Shown here piece after piece: positions 1-4,899 of a stretch of DNA of 5,521 nt. Source of the stretch: an uncultured Treponema sp. Its GTDB lineage: Bacteria; Spirochaetota; Spirochaetia; Treponematales; Treponemataceae. A program made the position numbers and the translations under genes. How positions within the stretch are numbered: the stretch's first letter is position 1; the number at the start of each line of letters is the position of its first letter. The notes beneath the pieces are model-generated. The model made no database searches. It saw only the letters and a list, made by a program, of their open reading frames with translations, and was not told the DNA's origin. The stretch is from the NCBI GenBank assembly GCA_946403565.1, contig CAMJAJ010000113.1, positions 1 through 5,521 on the forward strand, in the 5' to 3' direction.

Positions 1-14
1 ATAGAAAACAAACC

Positions 15-43
15 TTTACAGCGGCCCCATGCCGTGCTATGAT
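15..43 (+). promoter_or_regulatory. Extended -10 sigma-70-type promoter of the chemoreceptor gene
   Basis: The -35 box TTTACA is at 15-20 and the -10 box TATGAT at 38-43, separated by exactly 17 nt. A TG at 35-36, one base before the -10, makes it an extended -10. Both boxes differ from consensus by one base. Transcription normally starts about 7 nt after the -10, which here is the A of the ATG at 50, so the mRNA would be leaderless. Many motility and chemotaxis genes use a sigma-28 promoter; none is visible here, although only 14 bases upstream of the -35 are available. The boxes are seen directly; the start site is inferred. Confidence 0.72.
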
Positions 44-49
44 GAGGGC

Positions 50-2158
50 ATGGATGTCAAACAGAATACCCACAAGAAGAAGCAGAGCCTGGTACTGGGG
101 CTCATAGCGGCAATTGCGGCGGCAATACTCTTAATCAACGTGATACAGAGCGTCGTGCTCACGAGCATAGTCAAGTCGACCTCCGCCGAGGAGACCGAGG
201 CTGAATACGCCGAGATGTGCCGGGTCACCGCGATGGCGATCGAGAACCGGGTGAACGGCATGTTCGACAGCCTGGACTGGTACGTGAACGCGGAGGTCGC
301 CGAACACGGCAGCTTCGACGAGGTCATCGACTGGCTCAAGCAGCAGAAGGACAAGCGCAACGCGGACTTCCAGCAGGTGTTCTACTGCGAGGACGACGGA
401 AGCTACATCGCGGACACCGGGGCGCACGCGAACATCCCCGACCGCTCCTACTTCATCGACATCATACAGAAGGGACAGGCCCGCGCCATAGACAACCCGG
501 TCATCTCCCGCTCCACCGGCGACGCGATTGTCCACATCACGCGCGCGGTCAGGCGGGGCGGAAAGAACACGGGCCTCTTCTGCGGCGTCGTGAACCTCAA
601 CGTCATCAACGACATAGCCAAGGACTTCACCTTCGGCAAGACCGGCTACATCTTCCTGCTGGCGAGCGACGGCACGGTGCTCTACCACCCCAACAGCGAC
701 TACATCATGAACATGAACTTCGTGACCAGCCTCCCGGCGGACTACGCCGACCTGGCGGCCCTTTCCAACCGCATCGCCGCCGGGGAGACCGGCTCGGGCT
801 GGTGCAGGAGCGAGGACGGCACGACGAGGGACTTCGTCACCTTCCACCCCATCGAGGGGACCCCCTGGGGCCTGGCCGTCTGCGTCCGCGAGGACGAGGT
901 GTACGCGCTCGCCTCCAGCGTGACGAACGTCATGGTCGCGGGTACCATCGTCGCCATCATCCTGCTAATCATCATATCGGGAATCCTGCTCAGCCGCGCC
1001 ATAAAGCCGCTGAACGTCGTGGAGACCACCATCACCAGCATAGCGAGCGGCAACGCCGACCTGACCAAGCGGATCGACGTGAAGAGCAACAACGAGATCG
1101 GTGCGGTCGTGGACGGATTCAACACCTTCATCGCCAAACTCCAGAGCATCGTGCACGACGTGAAGGACTCCGAGAAGGAGCTGAACCTGGCGGGAGAGGA
1201 CATGAGCGCGACCGCCCAGGACACCGAGAGCGCGATAACGCAGATCCTCGCCAACATCGAGAGCGTGGGCCGGCAGATCCAGAGCCAGGCCTCCTCGGTG
1301 GAGGAGACGGCGGGCGCGGTGAACCAGATAGCCAGCAACATCTCCAGCCTGGAGACCATGATAGAATCCCAGTCCTCCGGCGTGACCCAGGCTTCCGCCG
1401 CGGTCGAGCAGATGATCGGCAACATCGCCAGCGTCAACAACTCGGTGGAAAAGATGGCCCGCTCATTCGAGACCCTGCAGAGCGAGGCCAGGAGCGGAAT
1501 CGGCCAGCAGCAGATGGTGAACGAGCGGATCAAGCAGATAGAGGACCAGTCCGCCATGCTGCAGGAGGCCAACACGGTCATCTCCTCCATCGCGGAGCAG
1601 ACCAACCTGCTCGCCATGAACGCCGCAATCGAGGCGGCCCACGCGGGCGAGGCGGGAAAGGGCTTCTCGGTCGTCGCCGACGAGATCCGCAAGCTCTCCG
1701 AGACCTCCACCTCGCAGTCCAAGACGATCGGTGACCAGCTCAAGAGCATACAGGAGTCCATCGGCAGCGTCGTGCAGGCTTCGTCCGTGGCCACCAAGAC
1801 CTTCGAGTCCTTCGCGGGCAAGATCGGCGAGACCGACGAGCTGATGATCCAGATCAAGTCGGCCATGGAGGAGCAGAACGAGGGAAGCAAGCAGATCGGC
1901 GACGCCCTCCACAACATGAACGACAGCACCCAGGAGGTGCGCGGCGCGTCCCAGGAGATGTCCGCCGGAAACCAGGCCATACTGGAGGAGGTCGCCCTCC
2001 TGCAGAACGCCACCGTGGAGATGAAGAACAACATGGAGGAGATGGCCGTCGGCGCGCGCAAGATAAACGAGACCGGCGTGACCCTGGAGGAGATAGCCCA
2101 GAAGGTCCGCAGCTCCATTGAGAAGATCGGGGCGCAGATAGACCAGTTCAAGGCGTAG
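50..2158 (+). CDS. Methyl-accepting chemotaxis protein, Cache-HAMP-MA type
   Basis: This is a transmembrane chemoreceptor: an extracytoplasmic sensor controls the CheA-CheW kinase complex through a long cytoplasmic coiled coil. Counting from the ATG at 50 (702 aa), a short basic N-terminus (KKK at 9-11) precedes membrane helix 1 (about 14-38). A periplasmic Cache-like domain covers about 42-290, with the segments DRSYF (131-135) and TGYIFLLASDGTVLYHP. Helix 2 is at about 293-314 and HAMP at about 315-370 (P320, NEIG 348-351). The MA signalling domain follows, with the near-invariant hairpin tip EQTNLLAMNAAIEAAHAGE (516-534). Likely methylation segments are SSVEETAGA (415-423) and ASQEMSAG (633-640). 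The protein ends in FKA, with no C-terminal CheR/CheB-tethering pentapeptide. An in-frame ATG at 29 would add seven residues, but it lies between the promoter boxes and has no Shine-Dalgarno, so I prefer 50. The ligand is unknown. The family is near certain; the start is inferred. Confidence 0.96.
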   Translation: MDVKQNTHKKKQSLVLGLIAAIAAAILLINVIQSVVLTSIVKSTSAEETEAEYAEMCRVTAMAIENRVNGMFDSLDWYVNAEVAEHGSFDEVIDWLKQQKDKRNADFQQVFYCEDDGSYIADTGAHANIPDRSYFIDIIQKGQARAIDNPVISRSTGDAIVHITRAVRRGGKNTGLFCGVVNLNVINDIAKDFTFGKTGYIFLLASDGTVLYHPNSDYIMNMNFVTSLPADYADLAALSNRIAAGETGSGWCRSEDGTTRDFVTFHPIEGTPWGLAVCVREDEVYALASSVTNVMVAGTIVAIILLIIISGILLSRAIKPLNVVETTITSIASGNADLTKRIDVKSNNEIGAVVDGFNTFIAKLQSIVHDVKDSEKELNLAGEDMSATAQDTESAITQILANIESVGRQIQSQASSVEETAGAVNQIASNISSLETMIESQSSGVTQASAAVEQMIGNIASVNNSVEKMARSFETLQSEARSGIGQQQMVNERIKQIEDQSAMLQEANTVISSIAEQTNLLAMNAAIEAAHAGEAGKGFSVVADEIRKLSETSTSQSKTIGDQLKSIQESIGSVVQASSVATKTFESFAGKIGETDELMIQIKSAMEEQNEGSKQIGDALHNMNDSTQEVRGASQEMSAGNQAILEEVALLQNATVEMKNNMEEMAVGARKINETGVTLEEIAQKVRSSIEKIGAQIDQFKA

Positions 2159-2162
2159 GAAT

Positions 2163-2170
2163 AGGAAGAG
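2163..2170 (+). promoter_or_regulatory. Shine-Dalgarno site of the lipoprotein gene
   Basis: AGGAAGAG ends 5 nt before the ATG at 2176. The core AGGA (2163-2166) is 9 nt away, an acceptable distance. The site lies in the 17-nt gap after the chemoreceptor stop, which is backed up by a second in-frame TAG at 2162-2164. No promoter fits in the gap, so the lipoprotein is probably translated from the chemoreceptor transcript. This ribosome site, together with the MKKN N-terminus, supports 2176 as the start over internal TTG codons. Confidence 0.6.
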
Positions 2171-2175
2171 ACAGT

Positions 2176-3294
2176 ATGAAAAAGAACACGATCGCGGCCA
2201 TCTGTTCGGCCGCCTTGCGGGGACGGGCCGCCTTATTGGGGCGGACGGCCTTGCGGGAACAGGCGGCCCACACCGGACGTACGGCGGCACTGCTGGCCTG
2301 CGCGCTGGCGCTCGCCGCCGTCCTGGCCGGCTGCTCGACGACGGTGAGCCAGGAGGTGGAGAAGCCCGCCAACCTCAAGGTGGAGAACTACAGCTCGGTC
2401 TCCTCCCTGCCGTTCAGGACGACCGAGGAGATGGGGACCGCGTCCTCCGGCAAGGACACGGCCATCTACACCTTCGACGACTACTACCGCGAGCTGGGGG
2501 AACGCTACTCCAGCCAGAGCGAGGAGAAGGAGATGCTGGCCAAGCTGGACGAGCGGCTTTCACGCAGGCTCCAGCTCGCCGACAGCCTGAGCTACGTGGA
2601 CCCCAAGACGGTGCAGTACGCCATAAGCCAGCGAGGGGCCGAGATTCCCGTGGACATGTACGTGAGCGGCGGCCTGCTCAAGTTCTCCTCCCGCATCGAG
2701 AGCGAGGAGCAGGACGACGACGATGATGACGACGATGACAAGAAGAAGGACAAGAAGGAGAGCAAGAACAGCCTCTACTGGCGCGAGACCTCCGTCACGA
2801 TCCGCTACCAGGTCATAGAGGCCCAGACCGACCGCGTCCTGGCCCAGGAGGACTTCAGCTACTCGGGGAGCTCGTCCAAGGTGTCGGACTGGCGCAAGGT
2901 GGACTCCACCTACACCGTCCTCTCGTCCAAGCTGGACGGCTTCATCACCCGGATCATGGCGGACTTCACCCCGCACACGGAGACGCTGAGCCTGACCCTG
3001 CTCAAGTCCAAGGACAAGGACATGAAGGCCGCCGAGAAGCTGGCGCACAAGGGGCAGCTGGTCTCCGCCCGCAAGGAGTACCAGTACATCTACAAGAAGG
3101 ACCAGCTGTTCGAGGCGGGCTACAACGCCGCCCTCCTGTACGAGGCGATGGAGGAGTACGAGGCGGCCCTGGAGCTGATGCAGAAGGTCTGGAAGGACAG
3201 CGGCGACACCCGCGCCAAGGAGAAGATACGGGAGCTGGAGAAGGAGGTGGAGGCCGCCGAGCGGCTCCGCAACCAGAAGAAGAAATCCAACTGA
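2176..3294 (+). CDS. Putative lipoprotein with TPR-like C-terminus, function unknown
   Basis: I do not recognise a named family for this 372-aa protein. It starts MKKNTIAAICS and has a hydrophobic stretch (about 36-52) ending in a lipobox, LAGC, with the acylated Cys at 53. It should therefore be cut by signal peptidase II and anchored in a membrane facing the periplasm or outside. The signal peptide is nearly twice the usual length because four degenerate hexapeptides (residues 12-35, AALRGR type) sit between the N-terminus and the hydrophobic core. The middle (about 60-275) looks like a mixed alpha/beta domain. It is interrupted at 180-194 by nine consecutive Asp followed by a Lys-rich stretch, probably a disordered loop. 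The C-terminus (about 283-341) forms two TPR-like helix pairs, around ARKEYQYIYKK and AALLYEAMEEYEAALELMQK, and ends in a charged helix with a KKK tail. It lies 17 nt after the chemoreceptor, so is probably in its operon. It might be an envelope scaffold or a receptor-associated factor, but no direct evidence shows this. Confidence 0.85.
   Translation: MKKNTIAAICSAALRGRAALLGRTALREQAAHTGRTAALLACALALAAVLAGCSTTVSQEVEKPANLKVENYSSVSSLPFRTTEEMGTASSGKDTAIYTFDDYYRELGERYSSQSEEKEMLAKLDERLSRRLQLADSLSYVDPKTVQYAISQRGAEIPVDMYVSGGLLKFSSRIESEEQDDDDDDDDDKKKDKKESKNSLYWRETSVTIRYQVIEAQTDRVLAQEDFSYSGSSSKVSDWRKVDSTYTVLSSKLDGFITRIMADFTPHTETLSLTLLKSKDKDMKAAEKLAHKGQLVSARKEYQYIYKKDQLFEAGYNAALLYEAMEEYEAALELMQKVWKDSGDTRAKEKIRELEKEVEAAERLRNQKKKSN
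2209..2280 (+). repeat. In-frame 18-nt degenerate tandem repeat in the signal peptide
   Basis: Four consecutive 18-nt units start at 2209, 2227, 2245 and 2263, exactly in codon phase. They encode AALRGR, AALLGR, TALREQ and AAHTGR; a fifth, weaker echo (TAALLA, from 2281) begins the hydrophobic core. Units 1 and 2 share the first 8 bases, and units 1 and 3 share a 10-base match (2212-2221 and 2248-2257). The block is also bounded by an inverted repeat, GGCCGCC at 2208-2214 and GGCGGCC at 2262-2268. Removing residues 12-35 would leave a signal peptide of ordinary length. The periodicity is seen directly; slippage-driven expansion is inferred. Confidence 0.8.
2713..2739 (+). repeat. Nine-codon Asp tract (mixed GAC/GAT)
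   Basis: Codons 180-188 of the lipoprotein all encode Asp. Three Lys codons and more Lys-rich sequence follow, giving an acidic block against a basic block. Because GAC and GAT alternate irregularly, it is not a pure trinucleotide repeat and should be fairly stable. It falls between two segments with beta-strand character, so it probably lengthens a surface loop. Metal binding is possible but not shown. Confidence 0.75.
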
Positions 3295-3297
3295 CAC

Positions 3298-3332
3298 AAA
3301 AAAAGGCCCGCCCGGACATCCCGGACGGGCCT
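3298..3332 (-). terminator. Intrinsic terminator of dnaN, possibly weak for the plus strand
   Basis: A 12-bp stem is formed by 3304-3315 and 3321-3332 with a 5-nt loop (3316-3320). Read on the minus strand, all pairs form, counting one G-U wobble (3311/3325), and the stem runs into seven consecutive U (complement of the A run 3298-3304). Read on the plus strand, the same position is a C-A mismatch and the stem is followed by CTCTCTCATT, a poor U tract. The hairpin therefore looks shaped for the dnaN transcript, leaving a 3' untranslated region of about 100 nt, and may only partly stop the convergent lipoprotein operon. Confidence 0.8.
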
Positions 3333-3426
3333 CTCTCATTATGGAGCGCAACAGGCGGACAGGCGAGCCGCCCTTCTCAGGCGGGCCTTTGGACGGGGCC
3401 GCCCCGACGGACAACCATAAAGCCGC

Positions 3427-4551
3427 CTAGGCCTCCTTCTGCATCGGCATGATGATGTGGAAGTAGTGGGAGGCGGGCTCCGGCCGCATGGTCACGGCCT
3501 TCATCTCCTCCGTGAACTCGAAGGCTATCCTGTCGCCGTCCAGCACGCGGAGCGGCTCGTCTATGTAGCGGTAGTTCATCGCGATGGTCATGGGGTCGCC
3601 CGCGTAGTCGGCGGCGATCTCCTCGTCCGCGCTGCCCAGGTCGCTCTGGCGGCTCGTGATGCGCAGGAGGCCCGGCTCCATGTTGAAGTAGATGCGCCCC
3701 GCCTTCTTGTCCACCATGAGGGCCACGCGCCGCATTGCGGCGACAAGCTCGTCCTTCGCCACGGTCAGGCAGTAGGTCTGGCTGGCGGGGATGACGCGGC
3801 CGTAGGCGGGGAACTGGCCGTCTATGAGGGCCGCCCCGAAGCGGTAGTTGCCGAACTTGAAGAACACCATCTTGTCCACGATGGCCATGCTGATGTTGCC
3901 CTCGTCGGGGCAGTGCTTGAGCACGATGCCCAGGACCTTGGGGTGGATTATCGCGGCAGGGAAGTCCGGCACGCCCGCCAGGATCTCCTTGGAGGTGAAG
4001 CCCATGCGGCGGCCGTCGGTCGCGACCATGTTCAGCTTGTCGCCCTCCTTCTCGAAGTACACGCCGTTCATGAAGTAGCGGGTCTCGTCGCTCGACACCG
4101 CGAAGACCGTCTGGGCAATCATCTCCTTCACGTCCTTGGCCCCCACGTCAAAGTAGGGCGCGTCCTCGGAGACGGCGACCTCGGGGAACTTCTCCTCGCT
4201 CATCGTCCGCATCTCGAACTTTATCTTCTTGCCGACCGGCTTGATGACGACGCTGAGCGCCTGCGAGCCGTCCTCGCCCTGCTGGGCGAACTCAACCTCG
4301 CCGGACGGGAGGGCGGCCAGGATGCCCATGAACTTGTCGCAGTAGACGGTGGTGGAGCCCTCCTCCTGCACCTGCACCGGCACGGTGGTCTGGAAGGCGA
4401 CCTTGATGTCCGTCGCCTTTATGGTGAGCGCGTTGCCGGAAGCGGAAAGGAACACGTTGGAAAGTATGGAACCCGCGTTCTTGGTGGAAATGATCTCCTG
4501 GGCGATGGCGACCTCGCCAATCATCGCGTCGCGGTCAAAAGTGAACTTCAT
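3427..4551 (-). CDS. dnaN: DNA polymerase III beta subunit (sliding clamp)
   Basis: This encodes the ring-shaped processivity clamp that encircles DNA and tethers DNA polymerase III and other replication and repair proteins. The product is 374 aa from the ATG at 4551, normal for three repeated clamp domains (about 1-125, 126-250 and 251-374). Family landmarks are the MKFT-type N-terminus, ATDGRRM (177-183), LIDGQFPAY and VIP (242-255), and the C-terminal YFHIIMPMQ (363-371), near the partner-binding pocket. The start at 4551 is chosen over the ATG at 4557 because AAGGAG (4565-4560) is 8 nt from the former and only 2 nt from the latter. The gene looks monocistronic: its own promoter is upstream, its terminator downstream, and neither dnaA nor recF is in view. 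It is convergent with the lipoprotein gene and divergent from the response regulator. The wording resembles treponemal clamps from memory. Confidence 0.97.
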   Translation of the reverse strand: MKFTFDRDAMIGEVAIAQEIISTKNAGSILSNVFLSASGNALTIKATDIKVAFQTTVPVQVQEEGSTTVYCDKFMGILAALPSGEVEFAQQGEDGSQALSVVIKPVGKKIKFEMRTMSEEKFPEVAVSEDAPYFDVGAKDVKEMIAQTVFAVSSDETRYFMNGVYFEKEGDKLNMVATDGRRMGFTSKEILAGVPDFPAAIIHPKVLGIVLKHCPDEGNISMAIVDKMVFFKFGNYRFGAALIDGQFPAYGRVIPASQTYCLTVAKDELVAAMRRVALMVDKKAGRIYFNMEPGLLRITSRQSDLGSADEEIAADYAGDPMTIAMNYRYIDEPLRVLDGDRIAFEFTEEMKAVTMRPEPASHYFHIIMPMQKEA

Positions 4552-4559
4552 CTGCATTA

Positions 4560-4565
4560 CTCCTT
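4560..4565 (-). promoter_or_regulatory. Shine-Dalgarno site of dnaN
   Basis: A strong AAGGAG motif on the minus strand ends 8 nt before the ATG at 4551 and 2 nt before the ATG at 4557. This spacing sets the start at 4551. It also shows that this organism uses ordinary anti-Shine-Dalgarno pairing, which makes the lack of such a site before the chemoreceptor and response-regulator genes meaningful. Confidence 0.8.
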
Positions 4566-4584
4566 AGGCCACTAGGGCAGTTTG

Positions 4585-4613
4585 ATTATATCACAAGACG
4601 GCAGGAATTGCTA
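4585..4613 (-). promoter_or_regulatory. Extended -10 promoter of dnaN
   Basis: On the minus strand a perfect TATAAT (4590-4585) is preceded directly by TGA (4593-4591), giving an extended -10. At 17-nt spacing the -35 position (4613-4608) reads TAGCAA, which is poor; extended -10 promoters can work without a good -35. The predicted transcript starts near 4578, giving a leader of about 27 nt that includes the Shine-Dalgarno site. Confidence 0.65.
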
Positions 4614-4620
4614 GCCGTCT
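4596..4620. promoter_or_regulatory. 7-bp inverted repeat over the dnaN -35 region (possible operator)
   Basis: AGACGGC (4596-4602) and GCCGTCT (4614-4620) are perfect reverse complements separated by 11 nt. They flank the weak -35 position of the dnaN promoter, where a dimeric regulator could bind. Centre-to-centre spacing is 18 bp. The repeat is seen directly; an operator role is only inferred, and a chance palindrome in GC-rich DNA is possible. Confidence 0.35.
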
Positions 4621-4731
4621 GCGAAGCCCCGGCGGGGGAGGGAAGGGGAGGACGGCATCCGGCAGCCGCAGGAAGCCCCCTCCGACAGGGGAAGCATTTC
4701 TGACGCCGCGTACCGGCGGGGAAGTTAGGGG

Positions 4732-4772
4732 CGAGGGGGAAGGAACCCCGGACGGGGGTGCCTTCCCCCTCG
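4732..4772. repeat. Strong 41-nt hairpin-forming palindrome
   Basis: Arms 4732-4743 (CGAGGGGGAAGG) and 4761-4772 (CCTTCCCCCTCG) are perfect 12-bp reverse complements. After one A/G mismatch (4744/4760), five more pairs form (4745-4749 with 4755-4759) around a 5-nt loop. No T run follows on either strand, so it is not a standard terminator. It could be a repeat element of this genome, a barrier between divergent promoters, or a protein site. Just outside it, 4723-4731 pairs perfectly with 4826-4834. Confidence 0.7.
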
Positions 4773-4815
4773 AAGCAGAGGGACGGACAGAGGAGGAGCG
4801 ACCGATTGAAATAGA

Positions 4816-4834
4816 AGTTACCCCCCCCCTAACT
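4816..4834. repeat. C9 homopolymer framed by AGTTA/TAACT
   Basis: Nine consecutive C (4821-4829) are bracketed by a 5-bp inverted repeat, AGTTA (4816-4820) and TAACT (4830-4834). The tract lies 31 nt upstream of the -35 box of the response-regulator promoter, about 67 to 75 nt before its predicted start. Runs of this length are prone to slipped-strand mispairing. The sequence is seen directly; length variation is inferred. Confidence 0.6.
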
Positions 4835-4839
4835 ATGCC

Positions 4840-4859
4840 TATTTTTCACGGTATTTTTC
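4840..4859 (+). promoter_or_regulatory. UP-element-like T tracts upstream of the regulator promoter
   Basis: TATTTTTC occurs twice (4840-4847 and 4852-4859), 12 nt apart, directly upstream of the -35 box. Relative to the predicted start this is about -37 to -56, where the RNA polymerase alpha subunit contacts UP elements. AT-rich tracts are otherwise rare in this GC-rich window, which supports a regulatory role. Confidence 0.45.
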
Positions 4860-4860
4860 C

Positions 4861-4889
4861 TTGCATTATCACCGGTCCTTTGCTATAAT
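4861..4889 (+). promoter_or_regulatory. Extended -10 promoter of the response-regulator gene
   Basis: TTGCAT (4861-4866), a 17-nt spacer and a perfect TATAAT (4884-4889) preceded by TGC (4881 T, then TGC at 4881-4883 read as T-G-C) make a near-consensus extended -10 promoter. Transcription should start around 4895-4897, only 3-5 nt before the ATG at 4900. It matches the chemoreceptor promoter in spacer length and in the TGC before the -10. Confidence 0.75.
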
Positions 4890-4899
4890 AGAAGTACCT

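Larger units (their letters stand above)
4558..4899. other. Divergent intergenic region between dnaN and the response regulator
   Basis: No credible gene lies in these 342 nt. The dnaN end (4558-4620) carries its ribosome site, promoter and a small inverted repeat. The centre (about 4621-4800) is very GC-rich, with mostly purines on the plus strand. It contains scattered GAAGC and GAAGTTA words (GAAGCCCC at 4623 and 4672; GAAGTTA at 4721 and 4814), small hairpins such as CCCCT/AGGGG (4677-4691), and a large 41-nt hairpin. The last 80 nt change abruptly to AT-rich, with a C9 run, T tracts and the regulator promoter. I see no tRNA, riboswitch or convincing DnaA box. Confidence 0.7.

Noticed and set aside
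29..49. Upstream in-frame ATG of the chemoreceptor gene (adds MPCYDEG)
   Set aside because: It lies in the spacer between the -35 and -10 boxes, upstream of the predicted transcript start, and has no Shine-Dalgarno site.
217..1734. Long plus-strand reading frame of 505 codons overlapping the chemoreceptor
   Set aside because: Its Arg/Gly/His-rich translation has no family features and is the typical out-of-frame shadow in GC-rich DNA. The chemoreceptor frame is unmistakable.
742..2151. Long minus-strand reading frame of 469 codons opposite the chemoreceptor
   Set aside because: It mirrors the receptor codons (Ser/Met/Leu-rich complement), has no promoter or ribosome site, and matches no family.
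3368..3384. Small CCGCC/GGCGG hairpin downstream of dnaN as a terminator
   Set aside because: The stem is only 5 bp, with no proper U tract on either strand (GCCTTTGG on plus); the hairpin at 3304-3332 is far better.
3457..4575. Plus-strand reading frame of 372 codons opposite dnaN
   Set aside because: The His/Val/Leu/Gly-rich product is a reverse-complement shadow of the conserved clamp frame.
4718..4743. G-quadruplex motif in the G-rich stretch
   Set aside because: Only three runs of four or more G occur with short loops; the fourth run is GG, or GGGGG after a 14-nt loop, and the same bases form a stronger duplex hairpin.
4732..4772. The 41-nt hairpin as an intrinsic terminator
   Set aside because: No T run follows the hairpin on either strand, and no gene ends nearby, since both flanking genes point away.
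4558..4899. Replication origin or DnaA boxes beside dnaN
   Set aside because: The nearest matches (ATTATATCACA around 4585-4595 and TTATCACC around 4866-4873) are poor fits to TTATNCACA and are part of promoter sequence; there is no cluster.
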